Shown: one piece after another, positions 26,912-34,978 of the stretch | Layout: each line of letters begins with the position of its first letter | Position numbering within the stretch: the stretch's first letter is position 1 | Source: JBBRSD01 sp038245725 | Lineage (GTDB): Bacteria > Actinomycetota > Coriobacteriia > Anaerosomatales > JAAXUF01 | NCBI GenBank assembly: GCA_038245725.1 | Contig: JBBRSD010000001.1 | Coordinates: forward strand, 1-64,000 | Direction: 5' to 3' | Length of the DNA: 64,000 nt | Made by a program: the position numbers and the translations under genes | Notes under the pieces: generated by a model | The model's database searches: none | What the model was told of the DNA's origin: nothing | The model's input: only the letters and a program-made list of their open reading frames with translations

Positions 26912-28290
26912 GCGCCGGGAACTCGAGCATTGCAAAGCGTACGTTGCGGATTCTTGGCGCCAGGTGGCTGACGCCGATCCTTACAGCGCTTGGCCTCCTC
27001 TGGCTGCTGCTCTCGCTCGTCTTGCAGGCAACGGATTCGACTCAGCTATCCGCCGGCATCGAGATCGCGGTCGGCGGCCCGGAGATTACGCGGCTTATGG
27101 CCACGAATCCGTTTGTCGCCCTCTATCTCATCGTCCTGCTGCTGCATCTGTGCGCACGCTGGGTCGCTGGCATTGCCGACGATAGTCAGCCACCCTCGCT
27201 CGACAAGGCCGACGTCGACCAGGTCCTCGCCGATACGTGGCGCTACGCTGTCGTGCCCGATCCCGGGGACTGGGGCGACCGTGTCGCCGAGAAGTTCTCC
27301 GGCTGGGCTTCGGCGTCTACCCACGAGGGTCGGGTCGTCTACCGCCGTCGTCCGTCGCGCGTCCCTCTGCGGTTGTGGCAGGCCGGGCTTCTCCTCCTTT
27401 TCGCGGGTCTCTTGTTAAGCACGTTGACTCGCCAGTCGGGCACGGTGTATCTGGGTGAAGGCCAGGTGATCCAGCGAGGAGAAGCCGTCGCGCTTTCGCG
27501 CTACGACTGGCGTTTCTCGGCCAGCGGGTCCGTGTCGCTCCCGTTCGAGGCACTCAGGCTGGACCAGGGCGCTGTCGACAACGGGCTGAACAGCGCGTTC
27601 CAGCCGCGCGGCGGCGCATTCGTGCGCTGGCCCGTCTCGGCGACGGTTGCGTACCTCGACCGCGGAGCCGAGAAGCAGTTCACGGCACGGGCCTTCCCGC
27701 CGGTCGTGGTGAGCGGTCGGCTCATCCAGGTGATTGGGATCGGGCTTGGTCCACGCGTGGTGGCGACGCACAACGGAACCACGGTGCTCGATTCGTTCGC
27801 ACAGCCCATTCTGATGCCGGGCGGGCAGGACGAGGCGACCCTCGAAATGGAGCCGCTGCCTTTCACTCTCAGGCTCAAGTTGTTGCCACGCGCGGGGGTC
27901 TCTCCCGTAGAGTTCCCATATCGGCTCGAGCTCGTCGAGAAGGGGCGGGGTGTCGTCGCCTCGGGCACCGTGGGCGTCGACGGCGGCTCGGTCGACTACG
28001 CTGGCTGGAGCGTCGCGATTCCGGAGACACGGTACTGGATCGCGCTGAACGTCACGAAGGATCCAGGCGTGTTCCTCGTCGTCATCGGGGTCCTCGCCGT
28101 AGTCGTCGGGCTGATCGGATGGTTGGTCGCTGTGCTTCGCGGCTGGGAGTCGTACCTGTTCGTTGAGGAGGAGGGGCCCTCAGGTCGCCGACTCTACGTG
28201 GGCGTTGACGCGTCGGCTCCCGCACGAGGTCGCGCTGGCAGGCGATTCGAGGAGTTGCTGCAGCGCCTGACGAGCCGAAGAGTGCCATAG
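26908..28290 (+). CDS. ResB-like membrane protein without a CcsA partner
   Basis: A 460-residue protein. The start is placed at ATG 26908, which overlaps the previous TGA; an upstream in-frame GTG at 26884 would add eight residues. It has the ResB layout: helices near residues 20-45 and 70-90, a third near 165-185 (QAGLLLLFAGLLLSTL), a large beta-rich outer domain (VYLGEGQVIQRGEAVALSRYDWRF), and a last helix near 395-420 (GVFLVVIGVLAVVVGLIGW). It is divergent from the ResB at 15504. No CcsA follows. Co-translation with the DUF2318/ABC cassette suggests it serves that cassette, perhaps in redox or haem handling. Confidence 0.75.
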   Translation: MSAGNSSIAKRTLRILGARWLTPILTALGLLWLLLSLVLQATDSTQLSAGIEIAVGGPEITRLMATNPFVALYLIVLLLHLCARWVAGIADDSQPPSLDKADVDQVLADTWRYAVVPDPGDWGDRVAEKFSGWASASTHEGRVVYRRRPSRVPLRLWQAGLLLLFAGLLLSTLTRQSGTVYLGEGQVIQRGEAVALSRYDWRFSASGSVSLPFEALRLDQGAVDNGLNSAFQPRGGAFVRWPVSATVAYLDRGAEKQFTARAFPPVVVSGRLIQVIGIGLGPRVVATHNGTTVLDSFAQPILMPGGQDEATLEMEPLPFTLRLKLLPRAGVSPVEFPYRLELVEKGRGVVASGTVGVDGGSVDYAGWSVAIPETRYWIALNVTKDPGVFLVVIGVLAVVVGLIGWLVAVLRGWESYLFVEEEGPSGRRLYVGVDASAPARGRAGRRFEELLQRLTSRRVP

Positions 28291-28375
28291 ACTACAGGCG
28301 TGTGTCGGCGATAGCGGAATGGCACGGGTACTGCTCCGTTTGGGGCATCACGCTGCGCAGTGAGAGACGGGCCGA

Positions 28376-28780
28376 ATGACCAGCATCCTCATCATCATGA
28401 ACAACTACCTACACGACGTGGCAACGGCCGTGTTGCTTTCGAGCGCCGTCATCCTCTACATCCTCGGTCGTGCTGCCGAGAAGGGTGGCCCGGATGAGCG
28501 GCTCGCGCTGGTGCGAGCCTACCCCGCGCTGACGAAGTTCGCTTGGGGCGCGATCGCGTGGATCGTCGTCGGAGGCATACCCCGCATCATCTTCTTCACG
28601 CGCTACGAGTGGGATCCGGCCGTGATCAAGGGCATCGTACCGGCACTGATCGTCAAGCACACACTCATCGCCATCGCGATTGTGGTCGGGGCGTTCATGT
28701 GGCGGCGCATGGCGAAGGCGGCCGGCCGCGTGACCGCTGAAGCCGTTTCGGCCAAGGGGCCCTGGGCGTCAGACACATGA
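28376..28780 (+). CDS. Small four-helix membrane protein, function unknown
   Basis: A 134-residue protein. Hydrophobic segments lie near residues 12-30 (VATAVLLSSAVILYIL), 53-70 (FAWGAIAWIVVGGI), and 84-110 (GIVPALIVKHTLIAIAIVVGAFM). His residues at the start of helix 1 (NNYLHDVA) and in helix 3 (VKHTLI) could bind haem b, as in CopD or cytochrome b-like proteins, but this is speculation. A second ATG at 28397 (MNNYLHD) is an alternative start. It lies 85 bp after the ResB-like gene and may be the last gene of that operon. Confidence 0.65.
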   Translation: MTSILIIMNNYLHDVATAVLLSSAVILYILGRAAEKGGPDERLALVRAYPALTKFAWGAIAWIVVGGIPRIIFFTRYEWDPAVIKGIVPALIVKHTLIAIAIVVGAFMWRRMAKAAGRVTAEAVSAKGPWASDT

Positions 28781-28835
28781 TGCCAGCCGCTTGCGCGAGG
28801 AACTGTAGACGCGGCCACCGGAAACGTATTCCGCC

Positions 28836-30284
28836 CTACTTGCCTACTCCCTGCAGCAGGTTCGCGACCTCGGCGGGCATGCCGCCCAAGCCTCCCATGT
28901 GCTCCTTGAGGTACGAGTTCTCCATGAGCAGCCGCATGGTGATAACGAAGTAGTCGCGCTTCTCCTTGGTCATGAACGGGACCTGCTTGAGCTTGCCCAT
29001 GTAGAAGCGCCGGTAGCAGTCGATGATCTGCGCCATGAGCTCGTCGGTCTCCATCGCCTTTGGCTTCACGACTGGCGCGATGAGGTTGTAGTCCTCGTAG
29101 TCGTAGCTCTCGATGTAGGGCTTGAGGTCCTCGTACATGTCGGCGTACGGCCACGGCGCGATCGTGAGGAAGAAGCCGAGGTCGGGGTTGTAGTGCTGCG
29201 CAAGCTGCAGCGTCGCCTCGATCGTCTCGGGAGTGTCGTCGGGCAGGCCAAGAACCATGCTCGTCTCGGAGATGATGTTGTGCGAGTTGATGAGGTCGAT
29301 GGCGCGCTTGCCCATCTCAACTTTCGTGTTCTTTTTGAACAGATCAAGCGTGGCCTGATCGGTGCGCTCCACTCCCACGTAGATGTGGCGCACGCCCGCG
29401 TCGTAGTACTTGTACAGGATGTCCTCGTCGCGAAGGATGTCGTCGACGCGCGTCTCCATTAGCAGGTGCAGGCCCATGTCGCGCTCGATGAGCATGTCGA
29501 GGATCGTCTCCCAGCGCTCGCGGTCGAGCGTGGGCGTCTCGTCCGAGAACATCATCACGCCGACACCGTATGTGTCGTGCAGCAACTGGAGCTCGTCGAC
29601 GACGCTCTTCGGGCTGCGCGCGCGCCAGGTGCGCTCCCAAAACACCTGCTGGCTACAGAAGGAGCAGGCTTGGTCGCAGCCTCGTGAGGACGATACGATC
29701 GCGAGGTGTGAGTCGGGGAGCGGATAGAACTTGTAGATGTCCCAGTCGACCAGGTCCCACGCCGTCGGAAGGTCGTCGAGCGAGTGAAGCAGCGGCCGAC
29801 CGGGCGTTACGTGAACCGTCTCTCCGTCTCGGTAGACGATGCCGGCTACCTCCGACAGGTCGCCTCCGTCCCTCAGACACTTCGCGAGTTCGGGAAGCGT
29901 GACCTCGCCCTCGCTGCGGACGACGAAGTCGAAGGCGGCCGCGTCTTTCGTGAGCACCTCGTCGTACATGAAGTGGGCATGCACGCCGCCGATCACCGTG
30001 ATCACGCCTGGAAGCGCCGCCTTGACGGCGTACATGAGCTGCGCCGCCTTCGGGTACGACGATGTATACGCGGATGTCACGACCATCTCGGGGGCCATGC
30101 GTTCGAGTTCCGCCTCGATCTGCTCGAGGTCGTGTCCCAGCGTCATGGCGTCATAAATGATGGGATCGAACCCGGCGTCCCTCAAGGCGCCGGCGAGATG
30201 GACGAAGGCGACGTTGGGCCAGGTGCCCGCGCATTCCACGACTCCCGAGTGATACGGAGGCGTGACGAGAACGATGGGCGGCAT
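28836..30284 (-). CDS. B12-binding-domain radical SAM protein (BchE-like class)
   Basis: A 482-residue protein. The start is ATG 30284 with GAGGAG at good spacing; the open frame extends to 30440 but the extra residues overlap promoter DNA. The N-terminus is a cobalamin-binding domain (PPIVLVTPPYHSG, FVHLAGALRDAGFDPIIYDAM, GVITVIGGVHAHFMYDE). The radical SAM motif is CDQACSFC near residue 205. HIYVGVERTDQATLDLFKKN and VLGLPDDTPETIEATL follow, as in methyl-ester cyclase-like enzymes. The substrate is unknown. It is divergent from a small lipoprotein gene, with an inverted repeat between them. Confidence 0.88.
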   Translation of the reverse strand: MPPIVLVTPPYHSGVVECAGTWPNVAFVHLAGALRDAGFDPIIYDAMTLGHDLEQIEAELERMAPEMVVTSAYTSSYPKAAQLMYAVKAALPGVITVIGGVHAHFMYDEVLTKDAAAFDFVVRSEGEVTLPELAKCLRDGGDLSEVAGIVYRDGETVHVTPGRPLLHSLDDLPTAWDLVDWDIYKFYPLPDSHLAIVSSSRGCDQACSFCSQQVFWERTWRARSPKSVVDELQLLHDTYGVGVMMFSDETPTLDRERWETILDMLIERDMGLHLLMETRVDDILRDEDILYKYYDAGVRHIYVGVERTDQATLDLFKKNTKVEMGKRAIDLINSHNIISETSMVLGLPDDTPETIEATLQLAQHYNPDLGFFLTIAPWPYADMYEDLKPYIESYDYEDYNLIAPVVKPKAMETDELMAQIIDCYRRFYMGKLKQVPFMTKEKRDYFVITMRLLMENSYLKEHMGGLGGMPAEVANLLQGVGK

Positions 30285-30318
30285 ATATATGAGCTCCTCG
30301 CGCTGAGATTTGTCGGCC

Positions 30319-30381
30319 ATCATATCAGCACGACTCGTGCCGCCACGCTCGGGTACAGTGATGTGGCGAGGTGGCGGCACG
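30319..30381. promoter_or_regulatory. Inverted repeat over the divergent promoter region
   Basis: A perfect 11-bp inverted repeat, CGTGCCGCCAC (30336-30346) and GTGGCGGCACG (30371-30381), has a 24-bp spacer. A -10-like TATGAT on the minus strand lies at 30319-30324. Its expected -35 position falls within the left arm, so a protein bound at the repeat could control the radical SAM gene, the lipoprotein gene (start 30418) or both. It could also form a hairpin in the lipoprotein leader. Confidence 0.4.
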
Positions 30382-30417
30382 CCGCGCGAGCCTAACACTC
30401 CCGATGAGAGGCACACG

Positions 30418-30858
30418 ATGCGATTCAAGTCACTCGCCATTACGCTGCTCGTCGTGGCAGCGGTGACTGTGACCGGATGCGCGAAGGCGCTTCCCGGACC
30501 CGCTGCGGTCGTTCAATCGCTTCTCGAGTTGCGCGCGCACAACTCGACCGATGCGTCCGCGTATGCGAAGTACGTGGCCGAGAGCTCGGTCGCCACCGCG
30601 CTCGCTCAAGGGACCGCCCCGGATGGCGCCAAGCGTCCCATCCCGGAGTGGTTCGCTCCTGTCGTCGAGAGTTCGAGCGAGACCTCGGCGGTCGTTCTCG
30701 TGAAGTGGAAGCCGGACAGCGCCCACAAGGGCTGGCCAGCGGCGACGAGGTTCGTCATGGCGAACGTGGGTGGTCACTGGCTCATGTCGGACGCTCTCGA
30801 TGCGACGTCTAGAAACGCGACGCCAACGCCTACACCCGAGCTCAAGCGGAAGCCCTAG
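30418..30858 (+). CDS. Small lipoprotein, function unknown
   Basis: A 146-residue protein starting at ATG 30418 behind GAGAGG. The frame extends upstream to 30310 but that part crosses the inverted repeat and lacks a ribosome site. The signal peptide ends in VTVTGCAKA, so Cys21 would be lipidated. The mature domain (LLELRAHNSTDASAYAKYVAES ... VVLVKWKPDSAHKGW ... VGGHWLMSDALDA) looks like a small alpha+beta, NTF2-like envelope domain; no catalytic residues are recognisable. It ends in a Thr/Pro-rich tail. It converges on the tryptophanase gene. Confidence 0.7.
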   Translation: MRFKSLAITLLVVAAVTVTGCAKALPGPAAVVQSLLELRAHNSTDASAYAKYVAESSVATALAQGTAPDGAKRPIPEWFAPVVESSSETSAVVLVKWKPDSAHKGWPAATRFVMANVGGHWLMSDALDATSRNATPTPTPELKRKP

Positions 30859-30874
30859 CCGACCCGACGAGAAA

Positions 30875-30901
30875 GGAGCCCCGGGGACGTCCCGAGGCTC
30901 C
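30875..30901. terminator. Hairpin terminator between converging genes
   Basis: GGAGCC-C-CGGG / CCCG-A-GGCTCC forms a ten-pair stem with one C-A mismatch and loop GACGT. On the minus strand it is followed by TTTCTC, so it best fits termination after the tryptophanase gene. It may also stop transcripts from the lipoprotein gene on the plus strand. Confidence 0.65.
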
Positions 30902-30931
30902 TGCTCGACTGCGATCGTCGCCAACGCGCCG

Positions 30932-32311
30932 TCAGCTCACCGGCTCCATCTTCGCCGAGAAGTGCCGCAGAAACGGGGCCTGCTCGACGATGCGGTAGCC
31001 CGGCAGGCTGCCGCGCTCCTCCCACACCTTCGTGACGACCTCGATGACGTAGTCCATGTGCGACTGCGTGTACGTGCGGCGCGGGATCGCGAGCCGCACG
31101 AGCTCGCGCGGACCCGCGCTTTCGACGCCGGTCTCCGGGTCGTGCGAGCCGAACATCAGCGTGCCGATCTCGCAGGCGCGCACGCCGCCGAGTTCGTACA
31201 TCGCGATGGCGACGGCGACCCCGGGCAGCTGCGTGGGTGTCAGATGCGGGGCGAAGCGCCTGGCATCGAGATAGATGGCGTGACCACCGGTCGGCCACAG
31301 TAGCGGGATGCCGGCATCGCGCAGGTGCTGGCCCACGTAGTGCGTCGACGCGATCCGGTAGTGCAGGTAGTCCTCGTCGACGGCCTCCTGCATGCCGATC
31401 GCAAGCGCCTCGAGGTCGCGGCCCGAGAGGCCGCCGTAGGTGGGGAAGCCCTCGGTGAGGATGAGTAGCACCTTCTCCTCCTGCGCCAGACGGTCGTCTC
31501 GTGTTGCGAGGAAGCCGCCCATGTTGACGATGGCGTCCTTCTTCGCGCTCATCGTGCAGCCTTGCGTGAGGTCGCACATCTCGCGCACGATGGCGCGCAC
31601 GGACTTCTCGGCATAGCCGGGCTCGCGCTGCTTGATGAGGTAGGCGTTCTCGGTGATGCGGCAGGCATCGAGGTAGAGCGGCGTATCGAACTCGCGGCAG
31701 ACCTCGGCGACAGCCTTGGCGTTGCCCATCGAGACCGGCTGGCCGCCGCCGGAGTTGTTGGTGACGGTGAGCATGACGAGCGGGATGCGCTCGGCGCCGT
31801 ACTCGGCGAACGCGGCGCGAAGGCGGTCGACGTCCATGTCGCCCTTGAAGGGGTAGTCGCTGTCCATGTCGGCGAGCTCGGGGCTGGGCAGGTCGAGCGC
31901 GAGAGCGCCGCGGAACTCAACGTTGGCGCGAGTCGTGTCGAAGTGGCTGTTGTTCGGGACGACGTCGCCTTCCTTGCACATCACCGAGAAGAGGATACGC
32001 TCGGCGGCGCGGCCCTGATGCGTGGGGATGACGTGCTCGAAGCCCATGATGTCTTGCACTGAATCACGGAAGTGGAAGTAGCTGGGGCTGCCGGCGTAGG
32101 ACTCGTCGCCGCGCATCACCCCGCCCCACTGGTTGGCGCTCATAGCGCCGGTGCCGGAGTCGGTGAGCAGGTCGATGATCACGTCGTCGGAGCGCAGGGC
32201 GAAGATGTTGTAGCCCGCCTCGCGGATCATCTCCTTGCGCTGCTCCGGTGTCGTCATCTTGATCTGCTCGACGACCTTGATGCGGAACGGCTCGATGATT
32301 GTCTTGAACAT
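30932..32311 (-). CDS. tnaA: Tryptophanase (tryptophan indole-lyase)
   Basis: A 459-residue PLP enzyme that splits L-tryptophan into indole, pyruvate and ammonia. Motifs are IDLLTDSGTGAM, the PLP-region THQGRAAE, TVTNNSGGGQPVS, DACRITENAYLIKQRE and the catalytic-lysine segment MSAKKDA. ILTEGFPTYGGL and the C-terminal LRHFSAKMEPV (the tryptophanase His) follow. The position that is Arg in tyrosine phenol-lyase reads ACEIGTL here, as in tryptophanase. Start: ATG 32311, preceded by GGGAGG at short spacing; an in-frame GTG at 32329 is possible. No TnaC-like leader peptide was found. An upstream class IV aminotransferase gene on the same strand ends 100 bp away. Confidence 0.92.
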   Translation of the reverse strand: MFKTIIEPFRIKVVEQIKMTTPEQRKEMIREAGYNIFALRSDDVIIDLLTDSGTGAMSANQWGGVMRGDESYAGSPSYFHFRDSVQDIMGFEHVIPTHQGRAAERILFSVMCKEGDVVPNNSHFDTTRANVEFRGALALDLPSPELADMDSDYPFKGDMDVDRLRAAFAEYGAERIPLVMLTVTNNSGGGQPVSMGNAKAVAEVCREFDTPLYLDACRITENAYLIKQREPGYAEKSVRAIVREMCDLTQGCTMSAKKDAIVNMGGFLATRDDRLAQEEKVLLILTEGFPTYGGLSGRDLEALAIGMQEAVDEDYLHYRIASTHYVGQHLRDAGIPLLWPTGGHAIYLDARRFAPHLTPTQLPGVAVAIAMYELGGVRACEIGTLMFGSHDPETGVESAGPRELVRLAIPRRTYTQSHMDYVIEVVTKVWEERGSLPGYRIVEQAPFLRHFSAKMEPVS

Positions 32312-32411
32312 GGCGCCTCCCGGTGCCACGTGCGCGGCTCATTCTGAGAAGCTCGCGCGTGCCGAGAGGCAGTCTACACGACACCGAGCAGCGTCAGGGA
32401 AGCAATCGCCA

Positions 32412-33245
32412 CTAGCCTTCGCCCAGCGCTTCGCGCCAGATCACCATGAGCTCGCGCGTCACCGGTCCCGGCTTCCCATCGCCGATGGCCGCGTCGCCGA
32501 GAGCGACGATCGGTACCACCCCGCGCGTGGTCGATGTCAGGAACGCCTCGTCGGCGCCGAGCGCGTCCTCAAGCGGGATGTCGCCGAACACGACCTCATG
32601 GCGATCGCGAGCTCTCCCGAGCACGAGAGCGCCCACGGTGCCTGGCAACACGTCGGCCTCGGGCGCCAGGATGGTGTTCCCGCGCACGAAGTACACGCTT
32701 GCGCTCGCGGCTTCGAAGACGCGGTCGCCATCGTGGTAGAGCAGGTCGAGGGCGTCGTCGGCGGCCAGGAGCGGGCGGTGCTTGAGCATGGTGAGGTAGT
32801 TCGTCGTCTTCGCGTGCGGAAACTCGCGCATGTGCTTGTGCGTGAGCAGCTTGCCCCCGGTTTCGTAGAGCGATGCTGGCGGTTCGTGCAGGTCGTGTGT
32901 GAGTATCAACAGCGTGGGGGAGTCCGGGTCGAAGCCCATGCCGTCTGGCGAGACGCCGCCGGTGAGCACGATACGCACGGTCGCTTCGGCGTGCCCGTTG
33001 AGGCGCAGCAGCTCGTCGATGGCGTCGGCGAACTGGGAGTCGCTGATAGGGACACTCAGGCCGAGCTCGTCGGCCGAGCTTCGCAGCCGCTGAAGGTGTT
33101 CTGGCAGGAGGAACGGGCGTCCGCCCACCGTGCGCAGCAGGTCGAAGACCGCATAGCCGCGCAGCAGGCCGATGTCGAGCGGGGAGATGCCCGCGCGGTC
33201 CAGGGGCATGATCTCGCCGTTGAGGTAGACGCATGGTGTGTTCAT
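32412..33245 (-). CDS. Class IV PLP aminotransferase (branched-chain / D-amino acid / aminodeoxychorismate lyase fold)
   Basis: A 277-residue protein. The N-terminal CVYLNGEIMPLDRAGISPLDIGLLRGYAVFD text matches the YNGxI...DRGFxxGDGVFE-type opening of class IV enzymes. The catalytic lysine is in AKTTNYLTMLKHR. DRVFEAASASVYFVRGNTI and LPGTVGALVL form the PLP phosphate-binding region, and TSTTRGVVPI is the late loop. Substrate preference cannot be decided from sequence alone. There is no clear ribosome site before ATG 33245. It is 43 bp downstream of the gene at 33289-33942 and upstream of tnaA, consistent with an amino-acid catabolic operon. Confidence 0.85.
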   Translation of the reverse strand: MNTPCVYLNGEIMPLDRAGISPLDIGLLRGYAVFDLLRTVGGRPFLLPEHLQRLRSSADELGLSVPISDSQFADAIDELLRLNGHAEATVRIVLTGGVSPDGMGFDPDSPTLLILTHDLHEPPASLYETGGKLLTHKHMREFPHAKTTNYLTMLKHRPLLAADDALDLLYHDGDRVFEAASASVYFVRGNTILAPEADVLPGTVGALVLGRARDRHEVVFGDIPLEDALGADEAFLTSTTRGVVPIVALGDAAIGDGKPGPVTRELMVIWREALGEG

Positions 33246-33288
33246 GCAGAAAGTTCTACCACATCGTCCGGCCTTGGTGCTCGATGCG

Positions 33289-33942
33289 TCAGACGAGGCT
33301 CGAGCTGCCGTCCCGTCTGTCCTCGAACTCGTCTGCGTCGATTCGCATCGGCGACGTGACCGCCGCCATCACGCTTCGCTCGACGACAGGCCGGTCGGTT
33401 CTCGACCAAGCGCGCTGCCAACCATCCAGAACCTCGGGCGACCAAGCCTCGATGAGGTAGTCGCGCCACTCTGCGTCCCACCAGGGACCTTGCCCGGCCG
33501 GAATCCCGCACGTGAGGACGCCCGCATGCTGGAACTCGACGGGGACGGCATCGAGCATGTCTTTCAGCGGCTCCCCAGTCCTGGGAAGCAGACGCCTCAT
33601 GATCGTGATCAGATCGGTCTCGGCGCAGTGCGTGGCCTGAACGAAACTGCCCGAGAACCCCGCGGCTCCCGCGTAATGCGCGGTCACGAGCAGCGTCTGT
33701 ACCGTTTGCAGCAGCGCGACCTTCACGCGTCCGGATCGCACGGTAATGAAGTCGTCGTCTTGGAGGTCGTTCAGGGTCAGAAGAGCGATGCCCTTCGCAA
33801 GCGCACGGCAGTCGACCGCCGGACCTTCCGGCGTGGCGTAACCGAAGTGCGTGTCAGTGGGCGGTAACAGGCGGCTGGCGCACATATACGCCTTCGCCGC
33901 AGCCGAGAATACGACGCCATGCGGCGTCTCGACCTCCGTCAT
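33289..33942 (-). CDS. Conserved-looking protein of unknown function
   Basis: A 217-residue, apparently cytoplasmic protein with no signal peptide or membrane segment. I do not recognise the family. Visible features are HFGYATPEGPAVDCRALAKGIALLTLNDL near residues 32-60, a Cys/His-containing stretch FVQATHCAETDLI near 100, and an aromatic motif GPWWDAEWRDYLIEAW near 155. A good promoter lies 41 bp upstream. It begins a possible operon with the class IV aminotransferase. Confidence 0.6.
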   Translation of the reverse strand: MTEVETPHGVVFSAAAKAYMCASRLLPPTDTHFGYATPEGPAVDCRALAKGIALLTLNDLQDDDFITVRSGRVKVALLQTVQTLLVTAHYAGAAGFSGSFVQATHCAETDLITIMRRLLPRTGEPLKDMLDAVPVEFQHAGVLTCGIPAGQGPWWDAEWRDYLIEAWSPEVLDGWQRAWSRTDRPVVERSVMAAVTSPMRIDADEFEDRRDGSSSLV

Positions 33943-33966
33943 CGTGCCTACCGCCCCCCAGGCATC

Positions 33967-34011
33967 GCGCGCGAGCGCGCTAAGTATTGTTTACCTTCTA
34001 CCCAAAGGCAA
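33967..34011 (-). promoter_or_regulatory. Sigma70-type promoter with a palindrome near the start site
   Basis: On the minus strand TTGCCT (34011-34006) and AATACT (33988-33983) are separated by exactly 17 bp. GCGCGC-GA-GCGCGC (33967-33980) lies about where transcription would begin and may be an operator or leader hairpin. The target is the gene at 33289-33942. Confidence 0.4.
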
Positions 34012-34032
34012 ACGGTTGGGCGCTAGGGATTC

Positions 34033-34623
34033 CTACAGGCCGCAGGCTGCTGGTTTGACCGCAGTGACCATCGAGTGGCGCTCGAGCCCGGGATGCACCA
34101 CGACTTCTTCATAGCCAACCGACCGAGCGACTTCGGCGATCTGCTCCGCCGAGACGCGCACGTGCTGTGGCGGGCCACCGTTCACGTCGCCCGGTGCCCA
34201 GTCAGCAACCAGAAGCTGCCCGCCGATCTGCGTCAGGCGCAGCGCCTCCTGGTAGCTCTCGACCGGGTCGACCAGCTCGTGGTGGAGGTTGATCATGACG
34301 ACGAGGTCTGCCTCTCCAGTGGCGAGGGGGACGCCGTGCTCGGTGCCAAGCGTGGGCCGCAGCCGGCCACACCCCGAAGCGGGCTCGTTCTCGGTCATCC
34401 AGTTCACGGCCGCGGGTTCGATGTCCACTGCGTAGACGATCGCGTCTGGCGCAAGGTCGGCGAAGTGGCACGCGAACAGGCCCGTGCCTGCGCCGATGTC
34501 GATGATCGTGCGCGGCTGAGGGTTCCCAAGGGAGCTCCACATCACATCCGGCCGCAGGTAGTCAAACCGGCTCGTGTCGTTGAGCTTCTCAAGGTTCGCC
34601 ATGTCGAACTTTTCGTGGGGCAT
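34033..34623 (-). CDS. Class I SAM-dependent methyltransferase
   Basis: A 196-residue protein with the SAM-binding motif IDIGAGTGLF near residue 42. The acidic second motif is VYAVDIEP, the post-motif region is EADLVVMINLHHEL, and motif III is GGQLLVADWAPGD. This is a complete, short Rossmann methyltransferase. A late VGYEEVVVHPGLERHSMVTAVKP follows the UbiE/ArsM-like pattern. The substrate is unknown; there are no conserved Cys triads typical of ArsM. It has GGAG six bases before ATG 34623 and a strong promoter overlapped by a CsoR/CstR-like operator, so metal or sulfur stress control is plausible. Confidence 0.85.
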   Translation of the reverse strand: MPHEKFDMANLEKLNDTSRFDYLRPDVMWSSLGNPQPRTIIDIGAGTGLFACHFADLAPDAIVYAVDIEPAAVNWMTENEPASGCGRLRPTLGTEHGVPLATGEADLVVMINLHHELVDPVESYQEALRLTQIGGQLLVADWAPGDVNGGPPQHVRVSAEQIAEVARSVGYEEVVVHPGLERHSMVTAVKPAACGL

Positions 34624-34662
34624 GTGCGGCTCCAGGGTAGGGACGGTTCTTCGTCGCCAGTC

Positions 34663-34702
34663 ATACCCCTATGGGTATACGCGCCCTCCCTGTCCCGGTC
34701 AA
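34663..34702 (-). promoter_or_regulatory. Promoter with overlapping CsoR/CstR-like operator
   Basis: On the minus strand TTGACC (34702-34697) and TATACC (34679-34674) are 17 bp apart. The perfect inverted repeat ATACCC-CTAT-GGGTAT (34663-34678) covers the -10 and the predicted start site. The repeat ATACCCCTATGGGTAT is like operators of the CsoR/RcnR/CstR repressor family (copper, nickel or persulfide sensors). It would repress the methyltransferase gene. No repressor of that family is encoded in this window. Confidence 0.6.
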
Positions 34703-34978
34703 GCTGCGCCGGGCTGATGCGCTTTGAGATGCACGCCTGCAATCACGCGGGAGGCCTTCGTTCGTACACGGATACGGAAGCGAAACGTTCAATAGGAGGA
34801 CGTATCAAAAGAAGATTCATGAAACTACATCGTATTAGAAGGAGATTCGCACGAATCACCGTCGATACCCACTTCATCTCGGTGCACTTCCAGAGAAGAA
34901 TCCCAGTAGAAGCATCGACGTCGCTTCCCGCATCGGGCGGGGCAACAGACAGCGTCGAAACCGAAAGGGACAGAAGCC
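34703..34978 (+). other. Leader region of tyrosine phenol-lyase with an overlapping upstream ORF
   Basis: Visibly less GC-rich than its surroundings, especially 34780-34870. AGGAGG lies at 34796-34801 and AGAAGGAGA at about 34837, neither followed closely by a start codon. An ATG at 34819 opens a 77-codon frame (MKLHRIRRRFARITVDTHFI...) that runs 74 bases into the tyrosine phenol-lyase gene in another frame and stops at 35052. This could be a regulatory leader ORF or chance. No confident promoter was seen. AGGGA eight bases before 34979 is the ribosome site for the enzyme. Confidence 0.35.

Noticed and set aside
32312..32411. TnaC-like leader peptide before tryptophanase
   Set aside because: No short ORF with a ribosome site and a Trp codon was found on the minus strand here.
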